NCBI GenBank assembly: GCA_001709035.1
Contig: LVKA01000008.1
Location: forward strand, 62,001-126,000
DNA from: Candidatus Thiodiazotropha endoloripes
GTDB taxonomy: Bacteria; Pseudomonadota; Gammaproteobacteria; Chromatiales; Chromatiaceae
Length of the DNA: 64,000 bases
Direction: 5' to 3'
A program made the translations under genes and the position numbers. The notes below the pieces were generated by a model. It saw only the letters and a program-made list of their open reading frames with translations. It ran no database searches and was not told the origin of the DNA. Positions within the stretch are counted from its first letter, which is position 1; each line of letters opens with the position of its first letter. Of this stretch, positions 45,752 to 55,400 are shown piece after piece.

Positions 45752-46426
45752 ATGCTCAACAAACCTGTACGTCTTACCAAACAACCAAAAATAAGTGACG
45801 AAGCAGCCTTGGTGCGTGATGCATTGATCGAGCATGGCCTCGAAACCCCAATGTTCGATAATGGCCTGAGCCAGGATCAGAAGTATGATCGAATCCGTGA
45901 TCTGATGAGTGATGTGATGCAGACACTCGGTCTCGATCTGTCAGACGACAGCCTGAACGAGACACCCCACAGAATTGCCAAAATGTATATCCACGAGATC
46001 TTTTCCGGTCTCGACTACAGTCACTTCCCAAAGATCACCCTGATCGATAACAAGATGGGTTCGGATGAGATGATCTCGGTCGAGGAGATCGACCTGACCA
46101 GTACCTGCGAACATCACTTCATCACCATCGACGGCAAAGTGAAGGTGGCCTATCTACCCTCAGCAAGCCTGATCGGTCTGTCGAAGATCAACCGGATCGT
46201 GCGCTTTTTTGCCCAGCGGCCCCAGGTGCAGGAGCGCCTCACCCGGCAGATACTGGTTGCCCTGCAGACGTTGCTGGATACCGAGGATGTGGCTGTCTCC
46301 ATCGAAGCTACCCATTACTGTGTAAAGGCCAGAGGAGTGATGGACAGCAGTTCACACACCAGAACCAAAGCGCTTGGCGGCAGTTTCAAGCGAGACCCCT
46401 ACCTGCGGTCAGAGTTTCTGGCATAA
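45752..46426 (+). CDS. folE: GTP cyclohydrolase I
   Basis: The enzyme converts GTP to dihydroneopterin triphosphate, the first step of folate synthesis. The product of 224 residues has [24 protein letters not shown], the zinc-site motif [49 protein letters not shown], the second zinc Cys in [18 protein letters not shown] and the end [18 protein letters not shown] stands eleven bases before the ATG at 45752; a GTG four codons upstream overlaps that site and is less likely. Confidence 0.95.
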   Translation: MLNKPVRLTKQPKISDEAALVRDALIEHGLETPMFDNGLSQDQKYDRIRDLMSDVMQTLGLDLSDDSLNETPHRIAKMYIHEIFSGLDYSHFPKITLIDNKMGSDEMISVEEIDLTSTCEHHFITIDGKVKVAYLPSASLIGLSKINRIVRFFAQRPQVQERLTRQILVALQTLLDTEDVAVSIEATHYCVKARGVMDSSSHTRTKALGGSFKRDPYLRSEFLA

Positions 46427-46576
46427 ACTGAGATTGCAACCGAGAAAGCCGGTTGGCGGTTAGCTAAAAGATTTGTAATAAAAAAAGCAGTTGGGGAAGA
46501 CGCATTTCAGCGAAAATGGTGTGGGCCGGAATCCCCGGATTCCATTCCCGGGAGTGTCAGAATCGACAGTCAGGAA

Positions 46577-46813
46577 TCAATTGTCAGCCATTTTGGCCAT
46601 CGCACTCTCAACGGTCTTGTTGAGTTTGGCGATCGATTTCGTCATCACTTTTGCAACCTTGGGTTCCAGCATGGTGCTCATCATCTCAAAGTTCATGCGT
46701 GAGATAACAACCGTACCATCCTGCTTGCCATAGACGGAGAGACCACAAGGCATCATGGCAGAGACGTAACGGGTCTCATCGGCAGCCAGCAGTAATCTGT
46801 GCTTACCCTCTCT
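46577..46813 (-). pseudogene. 5'-truncated DUF302 remnant
   Basis: On the reverse strand a frame of 78 codons, with a stop directly upstream and no proper start, reads KHRLLLAADETRYVSAMMPC, GLSVYGKQDGTVVISRMNFE, MMSTMLEPKVAKVMTKSIAKL and ends MAKMADN. This resembles the C-terminal part of DUF302 proteins, with the PC.L.VY and TVVISRMN stretches. The N-terminal half is absent. It borders the A+T-rich cassette region, so loss of its 5' end may be linked to insertion there. Confidence 0.6.
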
Positions 46814-46969
46814 TCAAACGATTCAGAATTCAGTTGATCGATCAAAGTCTCGTCTGAGAATCTTTTTCCCGTAGGGTGTTAGCAGCACTTCATCCTCTCG
46901 TTCGCCATTCCCTAGAAGCAACCTCTTATAAAAAATGCTTACTTCCTGTGCCTAATACTGAATAGTGTA

Positions 46970-47167
46970 ATGTTTGACGCTAAGGGGAATGTACAAGAAC
47001 GATTAAAAATGTTCTTTAATAAAAACAGATGGTTAGTGAGGGGCTTGAGTAAGATTGATCTTGAAGTATTAATTAGGCAGTCAAATGAGAACATTTGTAG
47101 TACTGTTGACGTCATAACGTATTATATATGCCATCTGCATAATACATTTTATGAGCCGTCCACATAA
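46970..47167 (+). CDS. Small hypothetical protein in cassette region
   Basis: The 65-residue frame MFDAKGNVQERLKMFFNKNRW... is A+T-rich and has no ribosome-binding site or recognised family. It could be the first cassette gene or a chance frame. Confidence 0.25.
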   Translation: MFDAKGNVQERLKMFFNKNRWLVRGLSKIDLEVLIRQSNENICSTVDVITYYICHLHNTFYEPST

Positions 47168-47211
47168 TCAACAGTTATAAGAAATCTCAGCATCACGAAT
47201 AGGAATTAGAT

Positions 47212-47775
47212 ATGAAATGCTCCGTCTATATTGCAACTAGCGTGGATGGTTATATCGCTACTCCGGAAGGTGCGGTCGATTGGCTACATAGCGCTGGCAA
47301 CCTGGAAACTGATATGGGAGATGATCTGGATATGGGTTTCGGCTCATTTATTGAATCTGTTGATTGCATGGTCATGGGGCGTAAATGCATGGATATGATT
47401 TCTAGTATGAATCTATCTCTTGAGCAATGGCCTTATGGTGATATTCACATCGCTGTTTTGAGTAACACGGTGAGAACACCACCCGAAAATCTAAAAGGCA
47501 AGGTGGAAATGTTCTCTGGTAAAATTACCGATTTGGTAAAGACGCTAGAAAGCAAAGGATTTAAGCACGCCTATATAGATGGCGGCTCCACAATTACCTC
47601 ATTTCTTAATCATAGACTTATTGATGAAATGATAATAACTAGAGCGCCAGTGCTGTTAGGTGAAGGCATCCCTCTTTTTGGCAAGCTCGACAACCAAATT
47701 AGACTAGTGAATTCCGAGGCAAAAGCTTTTGCAAATGATTTCATTCAAATTAAGTACAGAGTAAATTACTTATAA
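47212..47775 (+). CDS. Dihydrofolate reductase-like protein (RibD C-terminal family)
   Basis: The 187-residue product shows the RibD C-terminal/DHFR-like fold: SVYIATSVDGYIATPEGAVDWL at the N-terminus, VDCMVMGRKCMDMI, HIAVLSNT and LESKGFKHAYIDGGSTITSFLNHRLIDEMIITRAPVLLGEGIPLFG. The pattern DGGSTI...LIDE...LGEG.PLF is typical of small bacterial reductases of this family. Its natural reaction is unknown. AGGAATTAG precedes the start. Its stop codon lies in the attC-like site that follows. Cassettes often carry such genes. Confidence 0.85.
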   Translation: MKCSVYIATSVDGYIATPEGAVDWLHSAGNLETDMGDDLDMGFGSFIESVDCMVMGRKCMDMISSMNLSLEQWPYGDIHIAVLSNTVRTPPENLKGKVEMFSGKITDLVKTLESKGFKHAYIDGGSTITSFLNHRLIDEMIITRAPVLLGEGIPLFGKLDNQIRLVNSEAKAFANDFIQIKYRVNYL

Positions 47776-47837
47776 CAAGCAGCTGTAGCGGATCAATTTA
47801 CGCTACGCTCCAATTGCCCGCTGAGCTGGACGTTAAG
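47770..47837 (+). repeat. attC-like site 1
   Basis: TTATAACAAGCAGCTG begins at the stop of the DHFR-like gene, and GAGCTGGACGTTAAGC ends about 68 bases later. The two ends are imperfect inverted repeats (AAC..CAGCT..AGCGG against CCGCT.AGCTG..GTT), with the core site GTTAAGC at the right, as in short attC sites. Confidence 0.6.
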
Positions 47838-47869
47838 CATTGAAAAATTTGACGAAAATATTGATTGGA

Positions 47870-48505
47870 ATGAGTTTAAAATTCAAAGGATCTAAAAAAA
47901 TAGGATTAGTTTTTGTGGTCATGTTCCTTACCTGCGTAACTAGTGCATGTTCAACTAGGTTCGTGCTGCCTCCAATGGAGCAAAAAATGGAGAAAGTATA
48001 TTTGTTAAAGTACTCTACTTGGGGGCACCATTCATTGGCTTTCTACAGAGACGGCATATTGACTGAATATACTTATGGTGATTGGGAATTATTCGCCTTG
48101 AATAAGCGCGATGGTTGGACTGCGTGGAAAAATATGACTATCTCTTCACAAGGAGCTCTTGGTCGAAAGTCCGTACGGCTAAACCCTGGCGACTCAATTT
48201 GCGACAAATTTGCAGGTTGTGAAGTCGTTGTTATGTTTGATGCCCCACAGGACAAGGCGGAAAATTTAGGTGAATTTCTAAAAAATAGCTATGAGTCCAA
48301 TTCTATAACGGAGGTGTATAACTCGAAAGAAGATGTGCATTTCGTAAAATATGCTAAGCCTTATTGGGGGTTTCATAACTGTAATCATGAGTTAGTAGAC
48401 TGGTTAGAACTGCTTGGTGGTAAAGTCACAGGATTAGTATTTTATAAGCCTCAGCTCATAGAAGGAATGGAGCCTAAGGTATTGCCAATAGTGAATATTC
48501 AATGA
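47870..48505 (+). CDS. Hypothetical lipoprotein with DUF2459-like character unconfirmed
   Basis: The product has an N-terminal signal with lipobox (LVFVVMFLTCVTSACST). The mature part contains YLLKYSTWGHHSLAFYRDGILTEYTYGDWELFALNKRDGW and YWGFHNCNHELVDWLELLGGKVTG. The two His stretches (TWGHHSLAFY, FHNCNHELVDWL) and Cys give the look of a small NlpC-like or DUF-type papain fold with Cys/His, but I do not recognise the family with confidence. The frame can start with TTG at 47840, just inside the attC core, or ATG at 47870. The next attC site follows within 45 bases. Confidence 0.65.
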   Translation: MSLKFKGSKKIGLVFVVMFLTCVTSACSTRFVLPPMEQKMEKVYLLKYSTWGHHSLAFYRDGILTEYTYGDWELFALNKRDGWTAWKNMTISSQGALGRKSVRLNPGDSICDKFAGCEVVVMFDAPQDKAENLGEFLKNSYESNSITEVYNSKEDVHFVKYAKPYWGFHNCNHELVDWLELLGGKVTGLVFYKPQLIEGMEPKVLPIVNIQ

Positions 48506-48555
48506 GCGTAGGCAGACAAATGCCTAACAAGCGTAGGCAGACAAATGCCTAACAA
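48506..48555 (+). repeat. 25-bp tandem duplication at attC entrance
   Basis: GCGTAGGCAGACAAATGCCT followed by AACAA occurs twice in tandem (48506-48530 and 48531-48555). Each copy carries GCCTAAC, the left core of an attC site. The duplication probably comes from slippage or an extra recombination event. Confidence 0.85.
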
Positions 48556-48661
48556 TGGCAATCAACACGGAGATTTTTCCGCAGTGTTTGAGCTGTGCTA
48601 AAAAGAGCCTAGCACAGCTCAAACACCGCTACAAAATGCCGGTTATTGCTGGCGTTAGAAG
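48547..48661 (+). repeat. attC site 2
   Basis: The site starts GCCTAACAATGGCAATCAAC and ends GCCGGTTATTGCTGGCGTTAG, with left core GCCTAAC and right core GTTAGAA. The middle contains GTGTTTGAGCTGTGCTA and its exact reverse complement TAGCACAGCTCAAACAC. Cores at both ends and strong folding potential are the hallmarks of attC. It lies between the lipoprotein and dioxygenase genes. Confidence 0.8.
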
Positions 48662-48676
48662 CAAAAGAGAAGAAGT

Positions 48677-49357
48677 ATGAAGCAAGAATATAGTAGAGAC
48701 GGATACTATTTAATTCAGGGTGCTTTTAGTGATGAAAACGTAACTACCCTGCGGAATGAACTGTCTAATTTTGGAGGAAAGCCAAATAACTTTGGGATAA
48801 GAGATTTGATGAATAAGGCACCATACATAAAAAGGATGGCATCATCTTCTCCATTAATTGATATTGCAAGAGAAATATTAGGAAATAATGTGCGTCCAGT
48901 AAGGTCGGTGTTCTTTGATAAAAATGAATTAGCTAACTGGAATGTAGCTTGGCATCAAGATACATCCATAGCACTAAAAACCAAACATGAAATCAATGGT
49001 TTTGGCCCTTGGAGCGAAAAACAAGGTGTGGTCCATGCTGAGCCGCCAGCTGAATATTTAGCCAGTACTTTAACATTAAGAATTCATCTTGATAAAGCAA
49101 ATACTGAAACAGGGGCACTGCGTGTAGTACCAGGGACACACAGAGATGGAAGAGTCAAATCTAGTGAAATATTAAAAATAGTTGAGAACTCCACTGTGGT
49201 TGAGTGTTGCGCTGATCCTGGTGATGTTTTGCTAGTGAACCCACTACTATTCCATTCATCTAGAAAGGCAAGCCACCCATACCACAGAAGGATCATTCAC
49301 ATAGAATATTCTGCCATGGTATTGCCGGCTCCATTGGAGTGGTTTGAATGTGCGTAG
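48677..49357 (+). CDS. Phytanoyl-CoA dioxygenase (PhyH)-family protein
   Basis: The 226-residue product has the non-heme Fe(II)/2-oxoglutarate dioxygenase features of PhyH: an N-terminal RDGYYLIQGAFSDENVTTLRNEL, the iron ligands H and D in NVAWHQDTSI, TLRIHLDKANTETGALRVVPGTHRDGRV, the distal His in NPLLFHSSRKA, and Arg in HPYHRRIIHIEYS. Substrate unknown. GAGAAGAAGT precedes the start, and an attC site ends 16 bases upstream. It is A+T-rich compared with the core genome. Confidence 0.85.
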   Translation: MKQEYSRDGYYLIQGAFSDENVTTLRNELSNFGGKPNNFGIRDLMNKAPYIKRMASSSPLIDIAREILGNNVRPVRSVFFDKNELANWNVAWHQDTSIALKTKHEINGFGPWSEKQGVVHAEPPAEYLASTLTLRIHLDKANTETGALRVVPGTHRDGRVKSSEILKIVENSTVVECCADPGDVLLVNPLLFHSSRKASHPYHRRIIHIEYSAMVLPAPLEWFECA

Positions 49358-49590
49358 CCACTTCTAACAAAACAATACAGCGGGAACTCCAATCATAGCT
49401 CGGAAGTGTCTACCGTACCGTGGGAACTCCAATTTTACTAACCTGAACCAAGTAAATACATAACAATTCGCTCCACAAGGGTTGTCAGCACTAACAATCT
49501 ATCAAACTGTAAACTAAAAAATATTATCTACTTTATTCCAGTAAGTTATTAAAATACTTTATATTTTCACGCATCTAATAACGGTGACCA

Positions 49591-49962
49591 ATGATAAAGC
49601 AAGTTTTGTTATTACGAATGAGTTATTGGTTAGCTGCAATTGCGGACTTTGCAGTCGCGATATTAGTGTGGATGCCTGAAAGGATGGGGGTAACTGAAAC
49701 AGTCTATCCAATGGGGCTCGCATCTGCAGTAATCTTCTCATGGGCCGTACTCTTATTGTTGGCCGATAGAAAACCTTTGGAAAGAAGGTGGATATTGTTG
49801 CCAACGATTCTTGTCGTTGCATTGTTAGCTATCACACGAACTCTATTTTCGCAGGATGGAGCTATTGAGTTTAGTATTGTTCTGCTTCTTTTTGCAATTG
49901 CACTGATCATCTTTATGGCTTATAGCTACTACTACGCTGGTAAATATCATCCAAGCAAATAG
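49591..49962 (+). CDS. Hypothetical four-helix membrane protein
   Basis: The 123-residue product has four hydrophobic segments: YWLAAIADFAVAILVWM, AVIFSWAVLLLLA, WILLPTILVVALLAITRTLF and IEFSIVLLLFAIALIIFMAY. No family is recognised with confidence. It sits in the cassette region on the forward strand, with ATAACAA-like fragments on both sides. Confidence 0.65.
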   Translation: MIKQVLLLRMSYWLAAIADFAVAILVWMPERMGVTETVYPMGLASAVIFSWAVLLLLADRKPLERRWILLPTILVVALLAITRTLFSQDGAIEFSIVLLLFAIALIIFMAYSYYYAGKYHPSK

Positions 49963-50071
49963 CCTTAAATCAAAATACACATAACAACTCTCTCGCCTGG
50001 ACGCGTATTACGCTGCGTTTCATTTGTTTAGCACAGCTTTAACCTTGTTTTCTCTAGAAAAGGAGGCACCA

Positions 50072-50509
50072 ATGATTTTTACGATAGGTATAATAACAAT
50101 CATCTTAGGTCTCATTGGCTGGGTAGGGCAAACATTGGCAGTCTTTAATAATGAATTGGCCACTAAGCTCGGGCTTTCCGAAACTGAAGAAGTAATGGAC
50201 CCTACGATGCTTGCTTTCGAAAGATTCAGCATGGGTATCATGGATTTTTTGCTCATGTGGATTCTTCCGCTATCAGGATATTTGATGATTATTGGCAATG
50301 AGTGGTGGCCTGTGCTTGCACTCGTTGGGGGAGCCGTTTATTTGTACATACCTGGCTGTTTCAGCATAACCAGAATTGTGCTGGGAAAGCGTGGGTTAAA
50401 GATTGGAACTCGTTCGGCGCTGATTACCGCCTATGTTCTCGCGGTACTTTGGACTGTAGACGCCTTGGTAATGATGAGTTTGGCTGTCAAAGAGTTGAAC
50501 TTGTTATAA
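50072..50509 (+). CDS. Hypothetical membrane protein
   Basis: The product of 145 residues from the ATG at 50072 has an N-terminal helix (IFTIGIITIILGLIGWVGQTLAV), then IMDFLLMWILPLSGYLMIIG, VLALVGGAVYLYIPGCFSI and ALITAYVLAVLWTVDALVMM. AAAAGGAGG lies seven bases upstream, a strong site that fixes the start. No family is recognised. It is the last gene of the probable cassette region. Confidence 0.7.
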   Translation: MIFTIGIITIILGLIGWVGQTLAVFNNELATKLGLSETEEVMDPTMLAFERFSMGIMDFLLMWILPLSGYLMIIGNEWWPVLALVGGAVYLYIPGCFSITRIVLGKRGLKIGTRSALITAYVLAVLWTVDALVMMSLAVKELNLL

Positions 50510-50581
50510 ACACCAAAAAAAACTTTCAAGGCGCTCCAGCGGTCGAATCATTACTGTGCCAATAAGTATTAGGGTGTTAGC
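50503..50581 (+). repeat. attC-like site 3 (weak)
   Basis: TTATAAACACC at the stop of the membrane protein and GGGTGTTAGC 70 bases later form inverted ends, and GTTAGC resembles a right core. The left core differs from consensus. A like-worded AGGGTGTTAGC stands at the other border of the island (46873). Confidence 0.35.
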
Positions 50582-50801
50582 GAAGTAAGCTGGAAGTTTA
50601 TAGTTGGTAGACTTTTCGCTCGTGCTCTTATTGTTGCTATAGAAGCAAATACTAATTGTTGTAGATCAAAGCAAAAATCCAGTTTAGTAACAATATAGAG
50701 ATCTGAGTCATAATTGACCTATCCAGCGGCATATTAGGCCATTTCTATCGCGACCCTGCAGTAGATACGCGATATCTAATTTTACACCAGGGAGCGAATC
50801 C

Positions 50802-51329
50802 ATGAGAAAACTTAACTGTACTAATATCATCTGTTTAGTCATTTTAACAGTCTCTATGTTCTGGGTCTCACAGGTCATGGCCTGGACCGATAACATCACT
50901 GAAACCGCTTATGTTAATTCGATCTGCAAACTGGAGCCGGAAGCCCAATGTTCCTGGGCTATCCTGATTGATACCAAGGCACCGGGTGTTGATATGCATG
51001 AATCCTCTCTGGCCTCCGCCCGTCTCGATCGCTCCAACTTCGAACGCGCAAACTTTTCCCGCTCAATCTTTCAGTTGGCGAATCTCAAGGATACCAATCT
51101 GATGTTAAGCAATCTGGAATATGCTCATATGCATGGTGTCAATCTGCAGAATGCCAATCTGATGCTGGCCAATCTGACCGGTGCCAGTCTGTTCGATGCG
51201 GACCTCAGTGGCGCCGATCTGCGTGGAGCGAATCTGCAGGGGGCTATTCTGATCAAGGCGAAATTTGATCATGCCATCTGGACGGATGGAAGGATTTGTG
51301 CCGAAGGTTCTATTGGTCAATGCAATTAG
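50802..51329 (+). CDS. Exported pentapeptide-repeat protein
   Basis: The 175-residue product has a signal peptide (IICLVILTVSMFWVSQVMA) and a C-terminal two-thirds of A(D/N)LXX-type repeats (SNFERANFSRSIFQLANLKD, TNLMLSNLEYAHMHGVNLQN, ANLMLANLTGASLFDADLSG, ADLRGANLQGAILIKAKFD). These form a right-handed beta-helix that usually binds proteins. Two Cys pairs frame the repeats (SICKLEPEAQC and RICAEGSIGQC). GGGAGCG precedes the ATG. Function unknown. Confidence 0.88.
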   Translation: MRKLNCTNIICLVILTVSMFWVSQVMAWTDNITETAYVNSICKLEPEAQCSWAILIDTKAPGVDMHESSLASARLDRSNFERANFSRSIFQLANLKDTNLMLSNLEYAHMHGVNLQNANLMLANLTGASLFDADLSGADLRGANLQGAILIKAKFDHAIWTDGRICAEGSIGQCN

Positions 51330-51513
51330 ATCCGAACTGTCTGCATGGTCAGCGCTAGCCCGACTGGTTTCGGATAAGGTATCGATTCTTTTTAAATAGG
51401 TAGCGCTGATTGCCGATGAGTATCTCAACAACCGAATAACCCCAGGCTCTCCAGCGTTGAAAACAGGCGCCGATTGATCAATATAATGGATTATAACAAG
51501 CTTGGAGAGAGCC

Positions 51514-51816
51514 ATGAGTTTCATCACACCGGTCGCCCTGTTGTCAGCATTGGTCTCCTGGGGTTTTCTGATCATGACATTTGTGAATCTGCTCTCAGGG
51601 CATTTAGACACCCGAACCTGTCAAACAGATTGTGTCAGTAACTACTACTTTATCTCTGCAGCGTTTGGCCTGGCGGCCGGTGCTCTGGCAACCCTCTCTG
51701 TCTTCCGATCAGGCGTTACCTTCGGGCAGGTCGTCAGCTGGCTGTTTGCCGTTTCACCGATAACCATTGTGTTCGCTATTTTCCTGATTGGCTATCTGGG
51801 TACGGCTGCCCACTAG
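51514..51816 (+). CDS. Small hypothetical membrane protein
   Basis: The 100-residue product has three hydrophobic segments: PVALLSALVSWGFLIMTFVNLLSG, YYFISAAFGLAAGALATLSVF and VVSWLFAVSPITIVFAIFLIGYL, with two Cys in the first loop (RTCQTDCVSN). GGAGAGAG lies five bases before the ATG. No family is recognised. Confidence 0.65.
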   Translation: MSFITPVALLSALVSWGFLIMTFVNLLSGHLDTRTCQTDCVSNYYFISAAFGLAAGALATLSVFRSGVTFGQVVSWLFAVSPITIVFAIFLIGYLGTAAH

Positions 51817-51893
51817 GCAGAATACGGAGATGACTCGCTGTGAACCTGTGCAGCTAACAGAGAAACGCCAATACAGTTAAACACCGATAGCAA

Positions 51894-52352
51894 CTACTTC
51901 AGTTTGAACGCTTCTGTGATTGCTTCACTGCACGCATCTTCCGGCGCCGTCATTTTCAACGGGATACCGCTCGGTGATATGCAGTTGATGCTAACCATCT
52001 GGTCGGCTTCGATGCCGACGACCCGCATCACCCGCATTGGGTTGTGGCTGTAGCTGAGGTCGATAACCGCCAGTTGCCTATCACCAATCCACTCATAGCG
52101 TCCCACTGCCTGGGGTTTGCTGATACGTTCCGCCGGCGGGATGTTGTTACGCTCGTACGCTTGGCTGAGGCTCTGCTCGGCACCCTCAATGACTTCATCC
52201 ACCATTTGTTGCAGAAAGCCCTGGCCGAAGGAGTTTTGAGTCAATCCTTCCGCAGGCTGTTTACTGACCTTGACGTTTGATGGGGCCGGGACAAAATCAC
52301 ATCCGCTTAAGGTCAGGCTGAGGGTCAGGATGGCGAGTGGAATACGGGGCAT
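51894..52352 (-). CDS. Hypothetical lipoprotein
   Basis: The 152-residue product from the ATG at 52352 has a lipoprotein signal (PLAILTLSLTLSGCDF, lipobox LSGC). The mature part has FGQGFLQQMVDEVIEGAEQSLSQAYERN and a strand-rich half with YEWIGDRQLAVIDLSYSHNPMRVMRVVGIEADQMVSINCISPSG. The family is not recognised. It is a single gene, convergent with the small membrane protein. Confidence 0.75.
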   Translation of the reverse strand: MPRIPLAILTLSLTLSGCDFVPAPSNVKVSKQPAEGLTQNSFGQGFLQQMVDEVIEGAEQSLSQAYERNNIPPAERISKPQAVGRYEWIGDRQLAVIDLSYSHNPMRVMRVVGIEADQMVSINCISPSGIPLKMTAPEDACSEAITEAFKLK

Positions 52353-52488
52353 GGTGTGTCCTTTGTACAAACTACTGACACTATTCTAACTTGGAATTGG
52401 GGCTGACAATAAGTTGATTCGGTTTTCGATGTGAACACGGATTCAGTTTGCAATGCGCGACCTGTGGAATGAGGCTGGCGGATCCGGA

Positions 52489-55400
52489 TCAGTGAACGGC
52501 TGATGTGTCAGGTTTGATGATTTCACTCAGGACGTCCACCAATGGCGTAGGTTTACCGAAGTGGTAACCCTGCCCGTAATCCACACCCATATGTTTCAGC
52601 GCCATGGCGGTCGTCTCATCCGAGACAAATTCGGCGATTACCCGTTTTTCCATGAAATGGGCGATTTCGGTGATCGAGCTGATCATCGCATAATCCGCCG
52701 GTTTGTTGAGAATCTCGCGCACAAAGATGCCATCGATTTTGACGTAATCCACCGGGAAATCCTTCAGGTAGGAGAAGGAGGCGTATCCGGAACCGAAGTC
52801 GTCCAGGGAGAAAGCGCAGCCGAGTTCGCGGATCTCATTGATGGTGGCTGCTGTATCACTGATATCCCCCACCAGGGCGGTTTCGGTGATCTCAAAACCA
52901 AAATGTTTGGTCTCAAGAGAGGTGCCTTTGATGCGCTCGATCAGCATTCGCTTGAAGTCCATGTCCCCAAGGGATTTGCCGGAGAGGTTGATGGAGAAAC
53001 TCTGTCCATCGGGGAGCTGGTGGGCATAGGGTTCCAGCTGTTTGAAGAAGGCTTCCACTACCCAGCGGTCCACATCCCGCATCAGATCATAGGTTTCCGC
53101 GGCCTCGATGAAAGCCTGAGGCGACTCAAGTTCACCATTCTCATTGCGCACCCGCAGCAGGATCTCATGGTGGTGAGACGTCAGCTGGTTCGATTGCAGG
53201 GGGACGATGGGCTGGACAAACAGTTCCATGCGCCCTTTGGCCAACGCCTCTTTGATGCCGGGTAGCGATTCCACCAGCTGTTGACGTTGCTGATAGACCG
53301 AATCGCTCTTCAGATAGATGCGGGTGCAGTTACCGCCGCCCTGCTTGGCCATGTTGCAGGCAGCTAATGCAGCTTGCATCAGCTTATCCGCTTTTTCGTC
53401 GCTGCTATCGATTTCGACGATACCGACACTGGCGGTGGTCGGAATCATACGCCCTTGCCACTCAAACGTGGTCTCATCAATCGTCTGACGCAGCATCTCA
53501 GCGGCCTGATACCCGGCCTCCAGATTCTCTTGTGCCAATAGCAGGGAGAATTCATCGTCACCAATTCGGCCCAAAGCGCCACCTTCCGGCAGATAGCTGA
53601 GCAGGATGTCAGTGACGATCTGTAACAGCTTGTCGCCACCTTCGAATCCGCACAGGTCATTCACCACCTGAAATCTGTCCAGGTCGATCTGCAGCAGGAT
53701 GCCGCTATCTTTCTCTGTCTGATTGAGGTATTTGCTTAGTTCGGCTTCGAATGCCCGACGGTTGTAGAGTCCGGTCAGCGAATCGATCTCGGATTCCTGC
53801 TTGAAGTCACTGTAACTGTTGGCAAGCATGGTTTCGATGGTGCGCTCGACGATCGGTTTGGCGGAAGACTCCATCACGCTGATCTGCTGATCGGCGAAGC
53901 GGTTTGCCAGATTGTCCAGGGTTTCATCGAGTGCCTTGAAGCCATCCCCGTCGACCAGCAGATAGCGGTCTGTCTGCGGGTTTTTCCAGGCCAGACTGAG
54001 GACATTGAGCTGGCCTTTCTCATCCTGCTTGACCAGCCAGGTATCCAGCTCGATCTTGTTAACCGTGTGGCGCCACTGATCGCCTGCTGTAGTATCGCCA
54101 TTGCCGGCATGGTCAATGTCCATGCCTTGAAAATAGTGATGAAGGTAGGCTTCGTTCACTTCGATCCGCAGGTCGGGGAACTGGTCACCTTCCGCGCCGA
54201 TCTCGAGAATTCGTTGTAATTCCTGTTCAAATGACTTGGCTTGTTCGGCGTAGATTGGATAGTCCGTGAAGCCTTTATGAATCATCGTCATCATCGCCTG
54301 TTGCTGCTTGGCGGTCAGCTGATGTTTTCCTGGTGGATCTGAAAAGATTCGGTGTAGCAGCTCAACGATCTGTAGATAACCTTGCCAACCTGTCTCGTCC
54401 GCTTTTTCCAGGACTGCGGTCTGTACCATCAGATTGACCCAGCCGAAGCGAAACAGCTTGTCGACGATTGGTGAGATGGTCTGGTTGAGGAGGGTCTTTG
54501 AGAGCGCCTGGTAAGTGGTCAACTGCGCCCGCCGGAGCTTTTCATCCTTGAGGCAGCGTGAGATGGAGAGTTTTCGGTTGGCCTCGAAACGGCTGCGTTG
54601 CTCGCTCAACAGCTGCTCCAGTTCACTATTGACTTCATCCACATGATTGAACTTGCCGCTCTCCACCGCTTCGGTAATCTGCGTCAGCTGCTGCGTATCC
54701 CTGTCACGCAGTAGCGAACGTTGGTTTTCACGATTGACATAGGGTTTCAGGCATTCGATTGTATCGAGTAGCCGTCTTACCGGGTGGTCGCTGTTCTCCA
54801 GCAGACTGGTATCCTGCAGCACCGCTTCGATGATGAGAAATTTAAGACTGCCCATCAGCTCCCGTATCTGCTCGGTGATCAATGGGTCTTCGCTCAGGGT
54901 GGCGACCAGCTCCTCACCGGCGCCGATTGCCGCCCGGGCTTCAGCGGAAAGTTGGACCGGCTTTGAACTCTCCTCCTGAATCAGGTTTTCGATCTGCTGC
55001 TGCAGGGTGGCGGCCTGGAGTCTGGAGAGAGAGGCCAGGCTGGTCATAACCTCCTTGCGTTCATCGTCCGACATGCCTTGGGTCGGTTCCTGGGCGTCAC
55101 TGTCCGGGTGGAGGTTACTGAGTTTGCTCAGATGGCCGATCGGGGTGTCGTGGATCGTATGCGCGTCACTGCTTTTGATGATTGTCCACGCAGATTGGGA
55201 TGGACTTTCAAGGCCATCGATGTGGGCTTTGTTTATCTGTTTTAACAGATTTTCGTAGAAGCGATTCAATCCATTTAGCAGGGTGCTGCGAAAGGCAATC
55301 AGTAAAATGCGTATGATTTTGGCATCGAACTGATAGCTATCCAGCAGGTTTTTAAAGATGGTCAGCAGGCTAATCGGGGCGATTGGATTGAGTTCGTTGT

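Larger units (their letters stand above)
46874..50581 (+). mobile_element. Probable integron gene-cassette array lacking integrase (CALIN)
   Basis: The stretch is much richer in A+T than its flanks, and all five or six genes are on the forward strand, each followed by or near an attC-like site. At least one attC site (48547-48661) is strong and another (47770-47837) is good. GGGTGTTAGC, which resembles the right end of an attC site, stands at both borders (46874 and 50572). No integron integrase gene is in the window. The genes encode a DHFR-like enzyme, a lipoprotein, a PhyH-type dioxygenase and small membrane proteins, a typical mix of cassette cargo. Confidence 0.6.

Noticed and set aside
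49358-50071. Further attC sites at ATAACAA words (near 49459 and 50001)
   Set aside because: No matching right core site could be placed at a proper distance; they may be decayed but cannot be supported.
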